Position numbers and translations under genes: made by a program. From Bradyrhizobium sp. (GTDB taxonomy: Bacteria > Pseudomonadota > Alphaproteobacteria > Rhizobiales > Xanthobacteraceae): 64,000 nt of DNA. Positions within the stretch are counted from its first letter, which is position 1. The number at the start of each line of letters is the position of its first letter. The stretch is taken from assembly GCF_016219575.1 (NCBI RefSeq), contig NZ_JACRMG010000019.1:1-64000 (forward strand), given 5' to 3'. The notes under the pieces are model-generated. The model worked only from the letters and a program-made list of their open reading frames with translations. It had not been told where the DNA came from and ran no database searches. This document shows, in pieces, positions 52,029 to 61,502 of the stretch.

Positions 52029-52886
52029 TCAGTACTTCGCGACCACCGGGCCGCCGAAGTGATAGTTCACGCCAGCCCGGACCACCACGTCGGTGACATG
52101 AGAGCTGTAGCCGAAACGGAGCGGCGGGGTGCTGGGAAGGAGGACCGGGGCACCGGAGACACTACCGAGATCCATATAGAGGCCCTCGATCTTGCCGGTC
52201 CAGTTGCCGCCCAAGCGCGCCTCGAGGCCGGCGCCGACCACCCAGCCCCAATTGGTGCTGTCGTTGCCCCACGCAACAGACGTCAATGCACCGAGAGTTG
52301 TGACCCCCGTCAGCACGCCGCTGGTCTTGATGCCAGCGACCGCAGCGCCACCCGTGACGTAGAGCAGCGCGGTCGGCGTGATGAGACCGCCCACGCGGCC
52401 ACGGAACGTCGCGAACCAAGCGATCTCCTGGTTGAAGGTCGTCGTTGGTGAAAGACCCAAGGTGTTGATGTTTGCAGTATTCGGGTTGCAGACGTTACCA
52501 CCAAAGGCGGCGTTCGGCGTGACGCAGGTAAAGAGCGCGCTGCCCCTCTCGCCGCTCCATTGACCGTCAGCCTCGATACCAAAGACCCACTTGCCGTTCT
52601 GCCAGTTCTTGCCGATCTGGCCGCCGAAGACGCCGCCATTCAGATCGAACCTGGTGTACTGGGTCGGGCTGAGCTGAGCGCCGGTATTGTTGTTGTAGAA
52701 CGTGCCGGACGTGTCCGAACGGCCCCAGCTGTATCCGCCGTTGAGACCGACATACCACTTGTCCCAGGTCCAGACCTCGACGATCGCCGGCCGGGCCTTG
52801 ACGGGCATGTCGGCGGCAAGTGCCGGTGAAACCGCGATGGCGGCGAATGCGGCCGTCGCCAAAATCTTCAACGCCGAAACCTTCAT
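52029..52886 (-). CDS. outer membrane beta-barrel protein (Omp25/31-like)
   Basis: 285 residues. Signal peptide (ILATAAFAAIAVSPALAADM) followed by PVKA as in rhizobial Omp31-type proteins. The rest is an eight-strand barrel pattern: WYVGLNGGYSWGR at the first strand, GVFGGQIGKNWQNGKWVFGI in the middle, and a final strand VVVRAGVNYHFG. ATG 52886 has GGAGGGGA upstream. Surface-exposed in the outer membrane; not a trimeric porin. Confidence 0.9.
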   Translation of the reverse strand: MKVSALKILATAAFAAIAVSPALAADMPVKARPAIVEVWTWDKWYVGLNGGYSWGRSDTSGTFYNNNTGAQLSPTQYTRFDLNGGVFGGQIGKNWQNGKWVFGIEADGQWSGERGSALFTCVTPNAAFGGNVCNPNTANINTLGLSPTTTFNQEIAWFATFRGRVGGLITPTALLYVTGGAAVAGIKTSGVLTGVTTLGALTSVAWGNDSTNWGWVVGAGLEARLGGNWTGKIEGLYMDLGSVSGAPVLLPSTPPLRFGYSSHVTDVVVRAGVNYHFGGPVVAKY

Positions 52887-53057
52887 CGCGGTCCCCTCCA
52901 AAGAATGGAAAATGTCTGGCGCCAGCATACGCCGGAACCCCCGACCGCGATCGCCGATTCTAGCCAGCCTGCACAGTTTGCACGCAGATGTTGCATGCAC
53001 GCATCAGTGCGACGGGGCAGCGCATTTCCGAGCGCAAACAATTGAAAATAAAGCCGT

Positions 53058-54581
53058 TTAGCGCAGCAGCGAAATCAACCAGCGGCGCCCGAACAACGCA
53101 ATGACCGAAGCCGCATAGACGACGGTGCCGACCACGACAAGAATGCCAAGCGCGATCTCGTCGCGGAAGGTGCTGATCTGGGCAAGGCCGGTTGCGGCGA
53201 ATCGTGCCGCGAACCACAGCGCCGCGCCGAGAACGGCACCGGCAACGGCGAACTTTGCAAAGGACTGCAACAGCGCGCGATCGAGCGCGAGGTAGCCCGC
53301 CCGCACCGCAAAGCCGATCACCAGCAGCAAGTTGATCCAGGCGCCGACCGCGGTCGCCAGCGCAAGCCCGATCTGCGCCAGCGATCCGACGAGAGCGACC
53401 TTCAGCGCCACGTTGACGGCAACCCCGGTTAGCGCGGCCTTCACGGGCGTGGCGGTGTCCTTGCGCGCGTAGAAGGTCGCAACGGCGCTGCGGATCAGCA
53501 CGAAGGGGACGAGCCCGATGGCATAGGCCGCAAGCGTGGCGCCGGCCGCCGCAGCGTCGCCCTTGGTGAAGGCGCCGCGCGCGAACATCGCCCGCATGAT
53601 GACGTCGGGAACCGCGAGAAAGGCGGCGACGAACGGCACCGACAGCAGCAGCGTGAAATCGAAGGCTTTCCGCTGCGAGACAGCGGCACCTTCGAAATCG
53701 CCTGCGGTCAGGCGCCGCGACATTTCCGGCAACAGCACCGTGCCTACCGCAATGCCGATCACGCCGATCGGCAGCTGATTGAGACGGTCGGCGTAGTAGA
53801 GCGCCGACAGCGCGCCGGCGGCCAGAAACGTCGCGATGATGGTGTCGGCGAACAGCGCGACCTGCGTTCCCATCGAGCCGATGGTGGCGGGCCCGAGCGC
53901 GCGGAAGAAGGCGCGGATGTCGTCGTCCAGCTTCGGCCACGCGAAGCGCGGCAGGATGCCGCTGCGCCAGGCATCGCCCGCGAGCAGGAAGAATTCCAGG
54001 ATGCCGGCGATCAGCACGCCCCAGGCCGCAGCATATCCCGCGCCCGGGAAGAATGCCGCCAGCGCCAGCGTCAGCATCATCGACAGATTGAGGAAGATCG
54101 GCGCGGCCGCCGCGCTGGCAAAGCGCTGCATCACGTTGAGCATGCCGCCGTAGAGCGTCACCAGCGTGACCAGCAGCAGGTAGGGGAAGGTGATCCGCGT
54201 CAGATCGATCGCGAGCCGGCCGCGCTCGGGGTCGTTCGAGAATCCCGGCGCGAGGATCGCGATCACCTGCGGCATGAACAGCCAGGCCGCGACCAGCAGG
54301 ATCACCTGCGCCGCGAACAGCAGGGTGAAGATGCGGCTGGCGAAGATTTTCGCGCTCGTCTCGCTCTGGCCGTGCACATGGGCATAGGCCGGCACGAAGG
54401 CGGCGTTGAAGGCGCCCTCGGCGAAGATCGCGCGAAAATGGTTGGGCAGCCGCAACGCGACGAAAAACGCATCGGCCACGGGACCCGCGCCGAGAATCGC
54501 CGCGAGCATGATGTCGCGCGCGAATCCGGTCAGCCGGGAGAGCAGCGTGTAGCCGCCGACGGTGAAAATACGTCCGAGCAT
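53058..54581 (-). CDS. murJ: lipid II flippase MurJ
   Basis: 507 residues with 14 predicted transmembrane helices. It flips lipid II for peptidoglycan synthesis. The conserved N-terminus VGGYTLLSRLTGFARDIMLA, then GPVADAFFVALRLPNHFRAI with the cavity Arg residues, and FAEGAFNAAFVPAY, are diagnostic. MurJ is normally elsewhere with glnD/mutS/trpS in rhizobia; here it sits before a nucleotide-sugar operon. MOP-superfamily O-antigen flippases are the alternative but lack the FAEGAFN motif. Confidence 0.95.
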   Translation of the reverse strand: MLGRIFTVGGYTLLSRLTGFARDIMLAAILGAGPVADAFFVALRLPNHFRAIFAEGAFNAAFVPAYAHVHGQSETSAKIFASRIFTLLFAAQVILLVAAWLFMPQVIAILAPGFSNDPERGRLAIDLTRITFPYLLLVTLVTLYGGMLNVMQRFASAAAAPIFLNLSMMLTLALAAFFPGAGYAAAWGVLIAGILEFFLLAGDAWRSGILPRFAWPKLDDDIRAFFRALGPATIGSMGTQVALFADTIIATFLAAGALSALYYADRLNQLPIGVIGIAVGTVLLPEMSRRLTAGDFEGAAVSQRKAFDFTLLLSVPFVAAFLAVPDVIMRAMFARGAFTKGDAAAAGATLAAYAIGLVPFVLIRSAVATFYARKDTATPVKAALTGVAVNVALKVALVGSLAQIGLALATAVGAWINLLLVIGFAVRAGYLALDRALLQSFAKFAVAGAVLGAALWFAARFAATGLAQISTFRDEIALGILVVVGTVVYAASVIALFGRRWLISLLR

Positions 54582-54634
54582 CCACCGTCTCTATAGCAAA
54601 TTCGGTTCCGATTGCATCAGAGCCGAATTGCGAA

Positions 54635-54690
54635 TCTTGCTTTGACGCGTTTTCCCTAGGCGAACCGGTTCCGACTTCGCTTCAAAACGC
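54635..54690 (-). repeat. dispersed palindromic repeat, copy B
   Basis: Reverse-complement counterpart of the element at 12160-12215: same GCGTTTT end, GCGAAG block, ACCGGTTCGC core and GAAAACGCGTCAAAGCAAGA end. It lies between murJ and gnnB-like genes. Confidence 0.75.
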
Positions 54691-54716
54691 CTTGAAAGAG
54701 GCGGATCACAGCGGCC

Positions 54717-55862
54717 TCACAGCGCGCTGCGCACAGCGGCGATGACGCGCTCCTGCGCCGGCGCGTCCAGATAGGCGTGCATCGGCAGGCTGATGACGTC
54801 GGCCGACAGCCGCTCGCTGGCCGAAAGCCCCCCCTCCGCGACGGGGAAATCCCTGTACGCGGTCTGCTGGTGCATCGACTTCGGATAGTAGATCGCCGTC
54901 GGCACGCCCTTGGCCTTCAGCGCCGCCGCAAAGCCGTCGCGGTCGACGCCTTTCGGCAGGCGAATGGTGTACTGCGCCCAAACCGAGGTGCAACCGGCGG
55001 CGAGAAGCGGCACCGTCACGACATTGCCGAGCCCGCGCGAATAGCGCTCGGCGGCTTCATTGCGCGCGGCGATCTCGCCGTCGAAGATTTTCAGCTTCTC
55101 CAGCAGCACTGCCGCCTGCACGGTGTCGAGCCGTCCGGTGAGTCCGAGGCGGACATTGTCATACTTGTCGGCGCCCTGCCCGTGCACGCGGATGCTGCGC
55201 AGTCGCTCGGCGAGCGCGGCATCGTCAGTGAAGATGGCGCCGCCGTCGCCGTAACAGCCGAGCGGCTTTGCGGGAAAGAAGCTGGTCGCGGTGGCGCGGC
55301 CGAACGTACCGAGGCGGCGGCCATTGTAGCTGGCGCCAAAGCCTTGCGCCGCGTCATCGAGCACGAACAGGCCTTCGGCCTCGGCCACCGCCGCGATCGC
55401 ATCGTGATCGGCGCTCTGCCCGAACAGGTCGACCGGGATGATCGCGCGGGGCTTCAGGCCGAGCTTGCGCGCAGTGACGATGCCGCGCTTCAGCGAGGCG
55501 GCGTCCATGTTGAAGGTCGCTTCGTCCACGTCGACGAACACGGGCGTGGCGCCGGTCAGCGCCACCGCCTCGCCGGTCGCGCAAAAGGTGAAGGAGGGAC
55601 ACAGCACGGCGTCGCCGCGGCCGACATTCTCCGCCATCAGCACCATCAGCAGCGCATCGGTGCCGCTGGCGCAGCTCACCACATGCCGTGCGCCGGAGAA
55701 CTGTGCCAGCGCCTGCTCCAGCGCGGTGACTTCCGGGCCGTTGACGAACTGGCAATGGGCGAGCACGCGGCCGACCGCCTCGTCGATCGACTTGCCGAGC
55801 CGGCGCCGCTGCGCGCCGATATCGATGAAGGGCACCGGTTCAGGAGGCATGTGCTGGTTCAT
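54717..55862 (-). CDS. gnnB: DegT/DnrJ/EryC1-type aminotransferase, probable GnnB
   Basis: 381 residues. PLP aminotransferase of nucleotide sugars; Schiff-base Lys199 in TATSFFPAKPLGCYGDGGAI, substrate-loop motif SCASGTDALLMVL, and DDAAQGFGASYNG. It follows a Gfo/Idh/MocA dehydrogenase gene by 30 bases, the arrangement of gnnA-gnnB, which make UDP-GlcNAc3N for lipid A. Bradyrhizobium lipid A is known to contain 2,3-diamino-2,3-dideoxyglucose, so I favour this over WbpE, which makes a related sugar for O-antigen. Confidence 0.75.
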   Translation of the reverse strand: MNQHMPPEPVPFIDIGAQRRRLGKSIDEAVGRVLAHCQFVNGPEVTALEQALAQFSGARHVVSCASGTDALLMVLMAENVGRGDAVLCPSFTFCATGEAVALTGATPVFVDVDEATFNMDAASLKRGIVTARKLGLKPRAIIPVDLFGQSADHDAIAAVAEAEGLFVLDDAAQGFGASYNGRRLGTFGRATATSFFPAKPLGCYGDGGAIFTDDAALAERLRSIRVHGQGADKYDNVRLGLTGRLDTVQAAVLLEKLKIFDGEIAARNEAAERYSRGLGNVVTVPLLAAGCTSVWAQYTIRLPKGVDRDGFAAALKAKGVPTAIYYPKSMHQQTAYRDFPVAEGGLSASERLSADVISLPMHAYLDAPAQERVIAAVRSAL

Positions 55863-55892
55863 GATGCTTTCAGGAATTCCGGAACTGAACGA

Positions 55893-56858
55893 TCAGCCGA
55901 CGATGCGGCGCGGGCCCTTGCGCTCGGCGGACGCTACGGGCTTTGTGGGATGCTCGAGGCAGCGGATCGCGATCTCGAGGCTGGCGACGCCTTCGTCGCC
56001 GGACACCGCGGGCGCGCTGCCGGCGCGCACGGCGCCGAGAAAGGCAATCAGCTCGGCACGCAGCGGCTCGTCATGGGCGACGGGCAGATGCCGCATCGAA
56101 TAGGAACCGTCCTGCTTGAAGCCGAAGCATTCGGTGACCTGCCGGGTCAGCAGATCGCCCATGATGTACTTGTTGCGGGTCGCCACCGTCACGCTGCGCG
56201 CCTTGAACGGCGTCAGCCAGTTGGTGTTGATGTGGGCAAGCACGCCCGATGCCGTGCGGAACTGCAGGAGCGCGATGTCCTCGCGCTCGGCTACCGCGCT
56301 GGAAAGCTGCGGCTGCACCTCGATGATTTCAGACTCGGTGAACCAGCGGATCAAATCGATGTCGTGCACGGCGAGATCGATCACCACGCCGACATTCGAC
56401 ATCCGCGGCGGGAACGGACCGACGCGGGTGATCGCGATCGAGAGAATGTCCTCGCCCGACAGCGCCTGCTTGATGGCGGCGACCGCCGGATTGAAACGCT
56501 CGACATGGCCGACCATCAGCGTGACGCCGGCTCGCGCCGCCGCAGCCACGATCTCGCGTCCCTCAGCCACCGTGGAGGCGACCGGCTTCTCGACCATGAT
56601 GTGGATCTTGCGCTCGATGCAGGCGAGCGCGACCTCGTGATGCAGATGCGTCGGTGCCGCAATCGTCACGGCGTCGACGCCCTCGGCGACCAGTTGCTCC
56701 AGCGTTTCGAAGGCGCGGCAGCCGGCATGCTCGGTCGCCCTCGCCCGGTGCTCGGGCAAGGGATCGACGATCCCGACCAAGGTGGTGTTCGGCAATCCCC
56801 CCAGGACACGCGCGTGATTGGTCCCCATCACGCCCGCGCCGATCACGCCGACTCGCAT
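55893..56858 (-). CDS. gnnA: Gfo/Idh/MocA dehydrogenase, probable UDP-GlcNAc 3-dehydrogenase GnnA
   Basis: 321 residues. N-terminal NAD fold VGVIGAGVMGTNHARVLGGL; catalytic-region motif MVEKPVASTVAEGREI; C-terminal sugar-binding half with DLAVHDIDLIRWF. The group of UDP-N-acetylglucosamine 3-dehydrogenases shares this MG-NH start. ATG 56858 has AAAGGGGA upstream; the frame start at 56912 is not conserved. It oxidises UDP-GlcNAc C3 and hands the ketone to the aminotransferase next door (inference from pairing). Confidence 0.75.
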   Translation of the reverse strand: MRVGVIGAGVMGTNHARVLGGLPNTTLVGIVDPLPEHRARATEHAGCRAFETLEQLVAEGVDAVTIAAPTHLHHEVALACIERKIHIMVEKPVASTVAEGREIVAAAARAGVTLMVGHVERFNPAVAAIKQALSGEDILSIAITRVGPFPPRMSNVGVVIDLAVHDIDLIRWFTESEIIEVQPQLSSAVAEREDIALLQFRTASGVLAHINTNWLTPFKARSVTVATRNKYIMGDLLTRQVTECFGFKQDGSYSMRHLPVAHDEPLRAELIAFLGAVRAGSAPAVSGDEGVASLEIAIRCLEHPTKPVASAERKGPRRIVG

Positions 56859-57082
56859 CCAATTCCCCTTTTGTCGCCTGCACAAGCCTCTGCAAAGGCT
56901 CGCAAATTCCAAAACTGCGGCGAAGCACGCCGCTGTCCCCGTCAGCCGCTTAGCAGGCTGGTCATGGCTCTGGAAGACACAATTTGCTGCACTCGGTTAC
57001 CAAGCCCTGGACCTGGTGCCGGCCTGGGCCGCGGCGCCGACGGCAGCGATCATACACTACGGCCGGACGCCCGGCACCCGCC

Positions 57083-57640
57083 TCAGCCCTTCAAGGCGTC
57101 GCCGCCGCCGCCGCCGAGCACCGTGGCGGCGATGATCCTGAGATCGCCGAGGAAGCTGCGGCTGTGCATGTAGCGGCTGTCGGCCTCCGCAAGCTTCTCA
57201 GGTGTCGACATGTCGATTGCGGCAAGCTGCGCAATGCCGGTGATGCCGGGCCGAATGGCGAACACGTTGCGGGCGCGGCGCGCGGCAATCACCTCGGCCT
57301 GATTGGGCAGGCAGGGCCGCGGCCCGACGAGGCTCATCTCGCCGCGCAGCACGTTGAGCAATTGCGGCAACTCGTCGAGCTTGAGCGAGCGCAGCCGCTT
57401 GCCGATCGGCGTGACCCAGGATGCTGCGACTTCATGCGAGCCCGCGACGGGCGCGCCATGAGCCATGGTGCGGAACTTGTAGCAGTCGAACGGCTTCTCG
57501 GACCTGCCGACGCGCGCTTGCACGAACAGCGCGCCGCCGGGCGAGGATCGCGACACGAGATAGCCGATGATCAGCATCGCGGGCATGAGCAAAACCAGCC
57601 CCAACGCTGCAACCACGAAGTCGAACGCTCTCTTCATCAA
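57083..57640 (-). CDS. initiating sugar-phosphate transferase (PglC/WreU-like)
   Basis: 185 residues: small monotopic phosphoglycosyl transferase. One re-entrant N-terminal helix (RAFDFVVAALGLVLLMPAML), then the catalytic Bac_transf domain: CYKFRTMAHG, LRSLKLDELPQLLNVLRGEM and SLVGPRPCLP, with the Asp-Glu dyad in LDELPQ. It transfers a sugar-1-phosphate to undecaprenyl phosphate to start a polysaccharide repeat. The short form without the WcaJ N-terminal helices resembles WreU/PglC. The gene is followed on the right by an epimerase/reductase gene read in the same direction. Confidence 0.85.
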   Translation of the reverse strand: MMKRAFDFVVAALGLVLLMPAMLIIGYLVSRSSPGGALFVQARVGRSEKPFDCYKFRTMAHGAPVAGSHEVAASWVTPIGKRLRSLKLDELPQLLNVLRGEMSLVGPRPCLPNQAEVIAARRARNVFAIRPGITGIAQLAAIDMSTPEKLAEADSRYMHSRSFLGDLRIIAATVLGGGGGDALKG

Positions 57641-57720
57641 CCTGGTGCCGGCTGGGGCAGGAATGACCGATGGCTCCGGAGATCCTGTCGCGCCCGTTTC
57701 AGGGCGCGGCTGCGGGTCGC

Positions 57721-58659
57721 CTAAGCCGATCTGACGATCGGGTCAAGGGCGAGTTCCACCTGCTGGAACGAGCGTGCGGTGAGCCTGAGGCCCTCCTCGA
57801 CGCTCTTGCGCGGCATCCAGCCGAGCATCTCGCGGGTCTTGGCGAGATCGACCTGCAGGGAGCCGACGAGGCGGGTTGCGAGCGTGCGCTGCCCGATTGC
57901 GGTGGCCGCGAAGGTCACCACGGCGGCGGGCACCGGCATGATCCAGGAGGTGCGCCCCAGCGCATGGGCCATCCTGCGGAACAGTTCGGCCGTGGACATA
58001 TCCTCGCCGTCACTGACCAAGAACACCTGCCCGGGCGCGTCGGGATGCGACAGGCTGAGGATGATCAGGTCGACCAAATTGCCGACATAGGCGAAGGAGC
58101 GCCTGTTGCCGACGGCGCGAAGCGGCAACGGAATTCCGCGATTGGCCCACTCCATCATCGCAGCGAAATTGGCCTTCACGCCCGGGCCATAGACCAGCGG
58201 CGGACGCAGCACCGTGACTTCCAGGCCGGTCTCCCGCGAAAGCGCAAACAAGCCCTGCTCGGCTTCCAGCTTCGCCTGGGCATAGGCGTCCTGCGGATTG
58301 GGCGGATCGTCGGCGGTGAACGGACGCCCCAACTCGGTCGTTTCGCCGTTGACCTTGATGGAACTGATGAAGACGAAGCGCCTTGCTCCGGCCTCGACCG
58401 CCTGCCGTGCGAGATTCAGCGTCGCATCCACCGATGGTGCCGGGGCCTGATCGGGTGCGTGCGCACTCGATGCCAGGTGCACGACGGCGTCGACGCCGTG
58501 CAATGCCGCCGTCCAGTCGGTATCGGGGCCGATGTGACGAATGGGGAAGTGGCTGTCGCGCCCGGCACGGGTGACGGCCCGGAACGCAATGCCCCGCCGC
58601 GTCAGCTCGCCAACCAGTGCTGTCCCAATAAATCCGCTGGCGCCGGTAACGAGGATCAT
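57721..58659 (-). CDS. NAD-dependent sugar epimerase/reductase (extended SDR; WbpV/WreQ-like)
   Basis: 312 residues. Extended short-chain dehydrogenase: MILVTGASGFIGTALVGELT at the start, SIKVNGETTELGRPF, and YAQAKLEAEQGL with the catalytic Tyr-x-x-x-Lys. The family includes UDP-galactose epimerases and the 4-ketoreductase WbpV/WreQ that makes UDP-QuiNAc; next to a PglC-like transferase the latter fits best. Start ATG 58659; the frame extends upstream to 58758 without conservation. Substrate assignment is tentative. Confidence 0.78.
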   Translation of the reverse strand: MILVTGASGFIGTALVGELTRRGIAFRAVTRAGRDSHFPIRHIGPDTDWTAALHGVDAVVHLASSAHAPDQAPAPSVDATLNLARQAVEAGARRFVFISSIKVNGETTELGRPFTADDPPNPQDAYAQAKLEAEQGLFALSRETGLEVTVLRPPLVYGPGVKANFAAMMEWANRGIPLPLRAVGNRRSFAYVGNLVDLIILSLSHPDAPGQVFLVSDGEDMSTAELFRRMAHALGRTSWIMPVPAAVVTFAATAIGQRTLATRLVGSLQVDLAKTREMLGWMPRKSVEEGLRLTARSFQQVELALDPIVRSA

Positions 58660-58908
58660 TTCTTTCTTGTCACCCTGTCGGTCAACCCATCCAACGCCAA
58701 GCACACGCTCGCGCTCCGCCGAGATCAGCGGCAACGGCCGGTTCGACTCGAAAGGCACAACACAGAAGCCATCCCCAGACCGGTTCCACTTTCCCGCGGC
58801 GAATCAAGATTCAACCGCCACCGAGTCATACAGCTACAAGACTAGCAGCCGGACAAGCAATAGGTTCGAATACGGCATCCGCCCGCGATTCAACGTCGCA
58901 GGTTCCAC

Positions 58909-60321
58909 TCACTGGCGCCGGTAGTCGTCCTCGATGCGGATGATGTCGTCCTCGCCGAAATAACTGCCGGTCTGGACTTCGATCAGCTCGAGCTGGATCT
59001 TGCCGGGATTTTCCAGCCGGTGCACGGCGCCGATCGGAATGTAGACCGACTCGTTCTCATGCACGGTCTTGACGAGTTCGTTGACCGTCACCTGCGCCGT
59101 TCCCCGCACCACGATCCAGTGCTCGGCGCGATGGTGGTGCTTCTGCAGCGACAGCCGTCCGCCCGGCTTGACGATGATCCGCTTGACCTGATGTCGGTCG
59201 CCGTTGTCGACCGACTGGTAGGATCCCCAGGGGCGATGCACCCTGATGTGATCCTCGGTCACCTGCGGCGCGACGGTCTTCAATCGCGCAACCAGCCGCT
59301 TCAATCCATTGGCGTCCTTCTGGCGCGACACCAGCACCGCGTCCTGCGTTGCGACCACCACGAGATCGTCGACGCCCTCCAGCGCAACCAGCGCGCGGTC
59401 GGTCGAGACGTTGCAGTTGCGCGAATCCTCGAACACCGCCGTGCCGTGCGCGGCGTTGCCCTGCTCGTCCTTCTTCGACAGCTCCCATACCGCGTGCCAG
59501 GAGCCGACATCGGACCAGCCGCAGGAAACCGGCACGACCGCGGCGAGCGAGGTCTTCTCCATCACCGCATAATCGATCGAGATCGCCTTGGCCGATCCGA
59601 AGGCTTGCGGATCCAGCGTGACGAAGCCGAGATCGCGCCCGGCCTTGCCGACGGCGGCAGCGACCGCCTCGATGCTTTGCGCATCGACCTTGCGATATTC
59701 GTCGAGCAGCACCGATGCGCGGAACATGAAGTTGCCGCTGTTCCAGAGATAGCCGGCCTTGATGTAGGCGGCGGCCGTCGCGGGATCCGGCTTCTCCACG
59801 AATTTTGCGACCGCCCGCACGTCGCCGGCGATCGCATCGCCCGGGCTGATATAGCCGTATTCGGTGGCAGGACGCTCGGGCTGGACGCCGAAGGTCACGA
59901 TGCGGCCTTCCGCTGCGGCGGCCAGGCCCTGGCGGCAGGCGGCGACAAAGGCCGGCGCATCGCGCACCACGTGATCGGCGGCAAGCGCGAGCACGATCGC
60001 GCCGTTGTCGCGGCCTTGCGCGAAGGTGGCTCCTGCGGCGATTGCAGGTCCCGAATCCCGCCGCGCCGGCTCGAGCAGAACGTCGGCTTCCAGTCCGATC
60101 TCGGCCAACTGCTCCAGCACCATGAAGCGATAGGCCGCGTTGGTGATGACGATCGGCCGCTCGAACAACGTGCGGTCGGACACCCGCATCAGCGTGTCCT
60201 GGAACGTCGAGTGCGTACCGAACAGGCGCAGGAACTGCTTGGGATGGACTTCGCGCGACGCCGGCCACAGCCGCGTCCCGGCGCCGCCACACATGATCAG
60301 CGGAACAATTCGTGTGTCCAT
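58909..60321 (-). CDS. manC: mannose-1-phosphate guanylyltransferase / mannose-6-phosphate isomerase
   Basis: 470 residues, bifunctional. The nucleotidyltransferase domain has LIMCGGAGTRLWPASR, the signature loop, and FVEKPD in the sugar site. A C-terminal cupin (VHRPWGSYQSVDNGDRHQVK, KHHHRAEHWIVVRGTAQV) is the isomerase. Makes GDP-mannose for LPS or exopolysaccharide. Preceded by the epimerase gene at 60329 with a 7-base gap, so co-transcribed. Confidence 0.95.
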   Translation of the reverse strand: MDTRIVPLIMCGGAGTRLWPASREVHPKQFLRLFGTHSTFQDTLMRVSDRTLFERPIVITNAAYRFMVLEQLAEIGLEADVLLEPARRDSGPAIAAGATFAQGRDNGAIVLALAADHVVRDAPAFVAACRQGLAAAAEGRIVTFGVQPERPATEYGYISPGDAIAGDVRAVAKFVEKPDPATAAAYIKAGYLWNSGNFMFRASVLLDEYRKVDAQSIEAVAAAVGKAGRDLGFVTLDPQAFGSAKAISIDYAVMEKTSLAAVVPVSCGWSDVGSWHAVWELSKKDEQGNAAHGTAVFEDSRNCNVSTDRALVALEGVDDLVVVATQDAVLVSRQKDANGLKRLVARLKTVAPQVTEDHIRVHRPWGSYQSVDNGDRHQVKRIIVKPGGRLSLQKHHHRAEHWIVVRGTAQVTVNELVKTVHENESVYIPIGAVHRLENPGKIQLELIEVQTGSYFGEDDIIRIEDDYRRQ

Positions 60322-60328
60322 TGGCGCC

Positions 60329-61321
60329 TCAAATCCCGTAGTGCTCGCGATACCAGTTCACAAAGCGGCGAATGCCCTCTTCGATCGGAGTCTGCGGCCT
60401 GAAGCCGGCATCGCGCATCAGGTCGCCGACGTCGGCGAAGGTTTCCATCACGTCGCCCGGTTGCATCGGCAACATATCCTTTACAGCGGTGCGACCCAAC
60501 TCCTTCTCCAGAAGGGTTACCACGCGGGACAGCTCTTCCGGATGATTGTTGCCAACATTGTAAATCCGCGCCGGCGGGCCGCCTTCGGCCTCGCCCTCGC
60601 GGGGAATCCGGTCGACGAGGCGCGACACGAGGCTGCTAACGTCGTCGATATAAGTGAAATCGCGCCGCATGTTGCCGTGGTTAAAGAGCTTGATCGGCCT
60701 GCCTTCGAGGATCGCCTTGGTAAACAGGAAGATCGCCATGTCGGGCCGTCCCCACGGCCCGTAGATGGTGAAGAAGCGCAGTCCCGTCACGGGAAGGCGA
60801 TAGAGGTGGCTGTAGGAATACGCCATCAGCTCGTTCGCCTTCTTGGTCGCGGCGTAAAGGCTGACCGGATGATCGGTGCGGTCGCCGACCGAAAACGGCA
60901 GCTTGGTGTTGGCGCCATAGACCGACGATGACGAAGCATAGAGCAGGTGGCCGCAACCGTTGCGGCGGCAGCCTTCGAGGATATTGACGAAGCCCTCGAG
61001 ATTGGCGTCGGCATAGTCATGCGGATGGTCGATGGAATGGCGCACGCCGGCCTGCGCCGCCAGATGAATTACGCTCGCGAAGCGATGGCTGGCGAACAAT
61101 GCGGCGATCGTTGCACGATCGGCGAGATCGGCCTGCACGAACTCGAAGCCCTCGCTCGCGCGCAGCATGCCGAGGCGTGCCTGCTTCAGCGACGGATCGT
61201 AATAGGCATTGAGATTGTCGAGGCCGACGACGCGCCGGCCTTCGGCCAGCAGCGCGCGGGCGACGTGGAAGCCGATGAAGCCCGCCGCACCCGTCACCAG
61301 TATCGTCCGATCCGACATCAA
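60329..61321 (-). CDS. UDP-glucuronate 4-epimerase-like SDR (LpsL/Cap1J type)
   Basis: 330 residues. Rossmann start ILVTGAAGFIGFHVARALLA, the GLDNLNAYYDPSLKQARL segment that is characteristic of UDP-glucuronate epimerases, and the catalytic YAATKKANELMAYSYSHLY. Also GLRFFTIYGPWGRPDMA. Makes UDP-galacturonate, used in rhizobial LPS core and capsules. First gene of the pair with manC. Confidence 0.88.
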   Translation of the reverse strand: MMSDRTILVTGAAGFIGFHVARALLAEGRRVVGLDNLNAYYDPSLKQARLGMLRASEGFEFVQADLADRATIAALFASHRFASVIHLAAQAGVRHSIDHPHDYADANLEGFVNILEGCRRNGCGHLLYASSSSVYGANTKLPFSVGDRTDHPVSLYAATKKANELMAYSYSHLYRLPVTGLRFFTIYGPWGRPDMAIFLFTKAILEGRPIKLFNHGNMRRDFTYIDDVSSLVSRLVDRIPREGEAEGGPPARIYNVGNNHPEELSRVVTLLEKELGRTAVKDMLPMQPGDVMETFADVGDLMRDAGFRPQTPIEEGIRRFVNWYREHYGI

Positions 61322-61502
61322 ATCCCCGATGGCACCCTGGCCCGCCCGCGGGGCCTCTTTACCTGCCGCCCGGAGTACCTCGCAATACCCGCCTGCCGGC
61401 TATTGCCAGAACGGTTACGAAACCATACCAAGACGGGCAAATTCAGTGCAGATCGTCGCGATCCGCGCTTTGGTCTCCTCAAACCGATCCCAGTTGCCTT
61501 TG

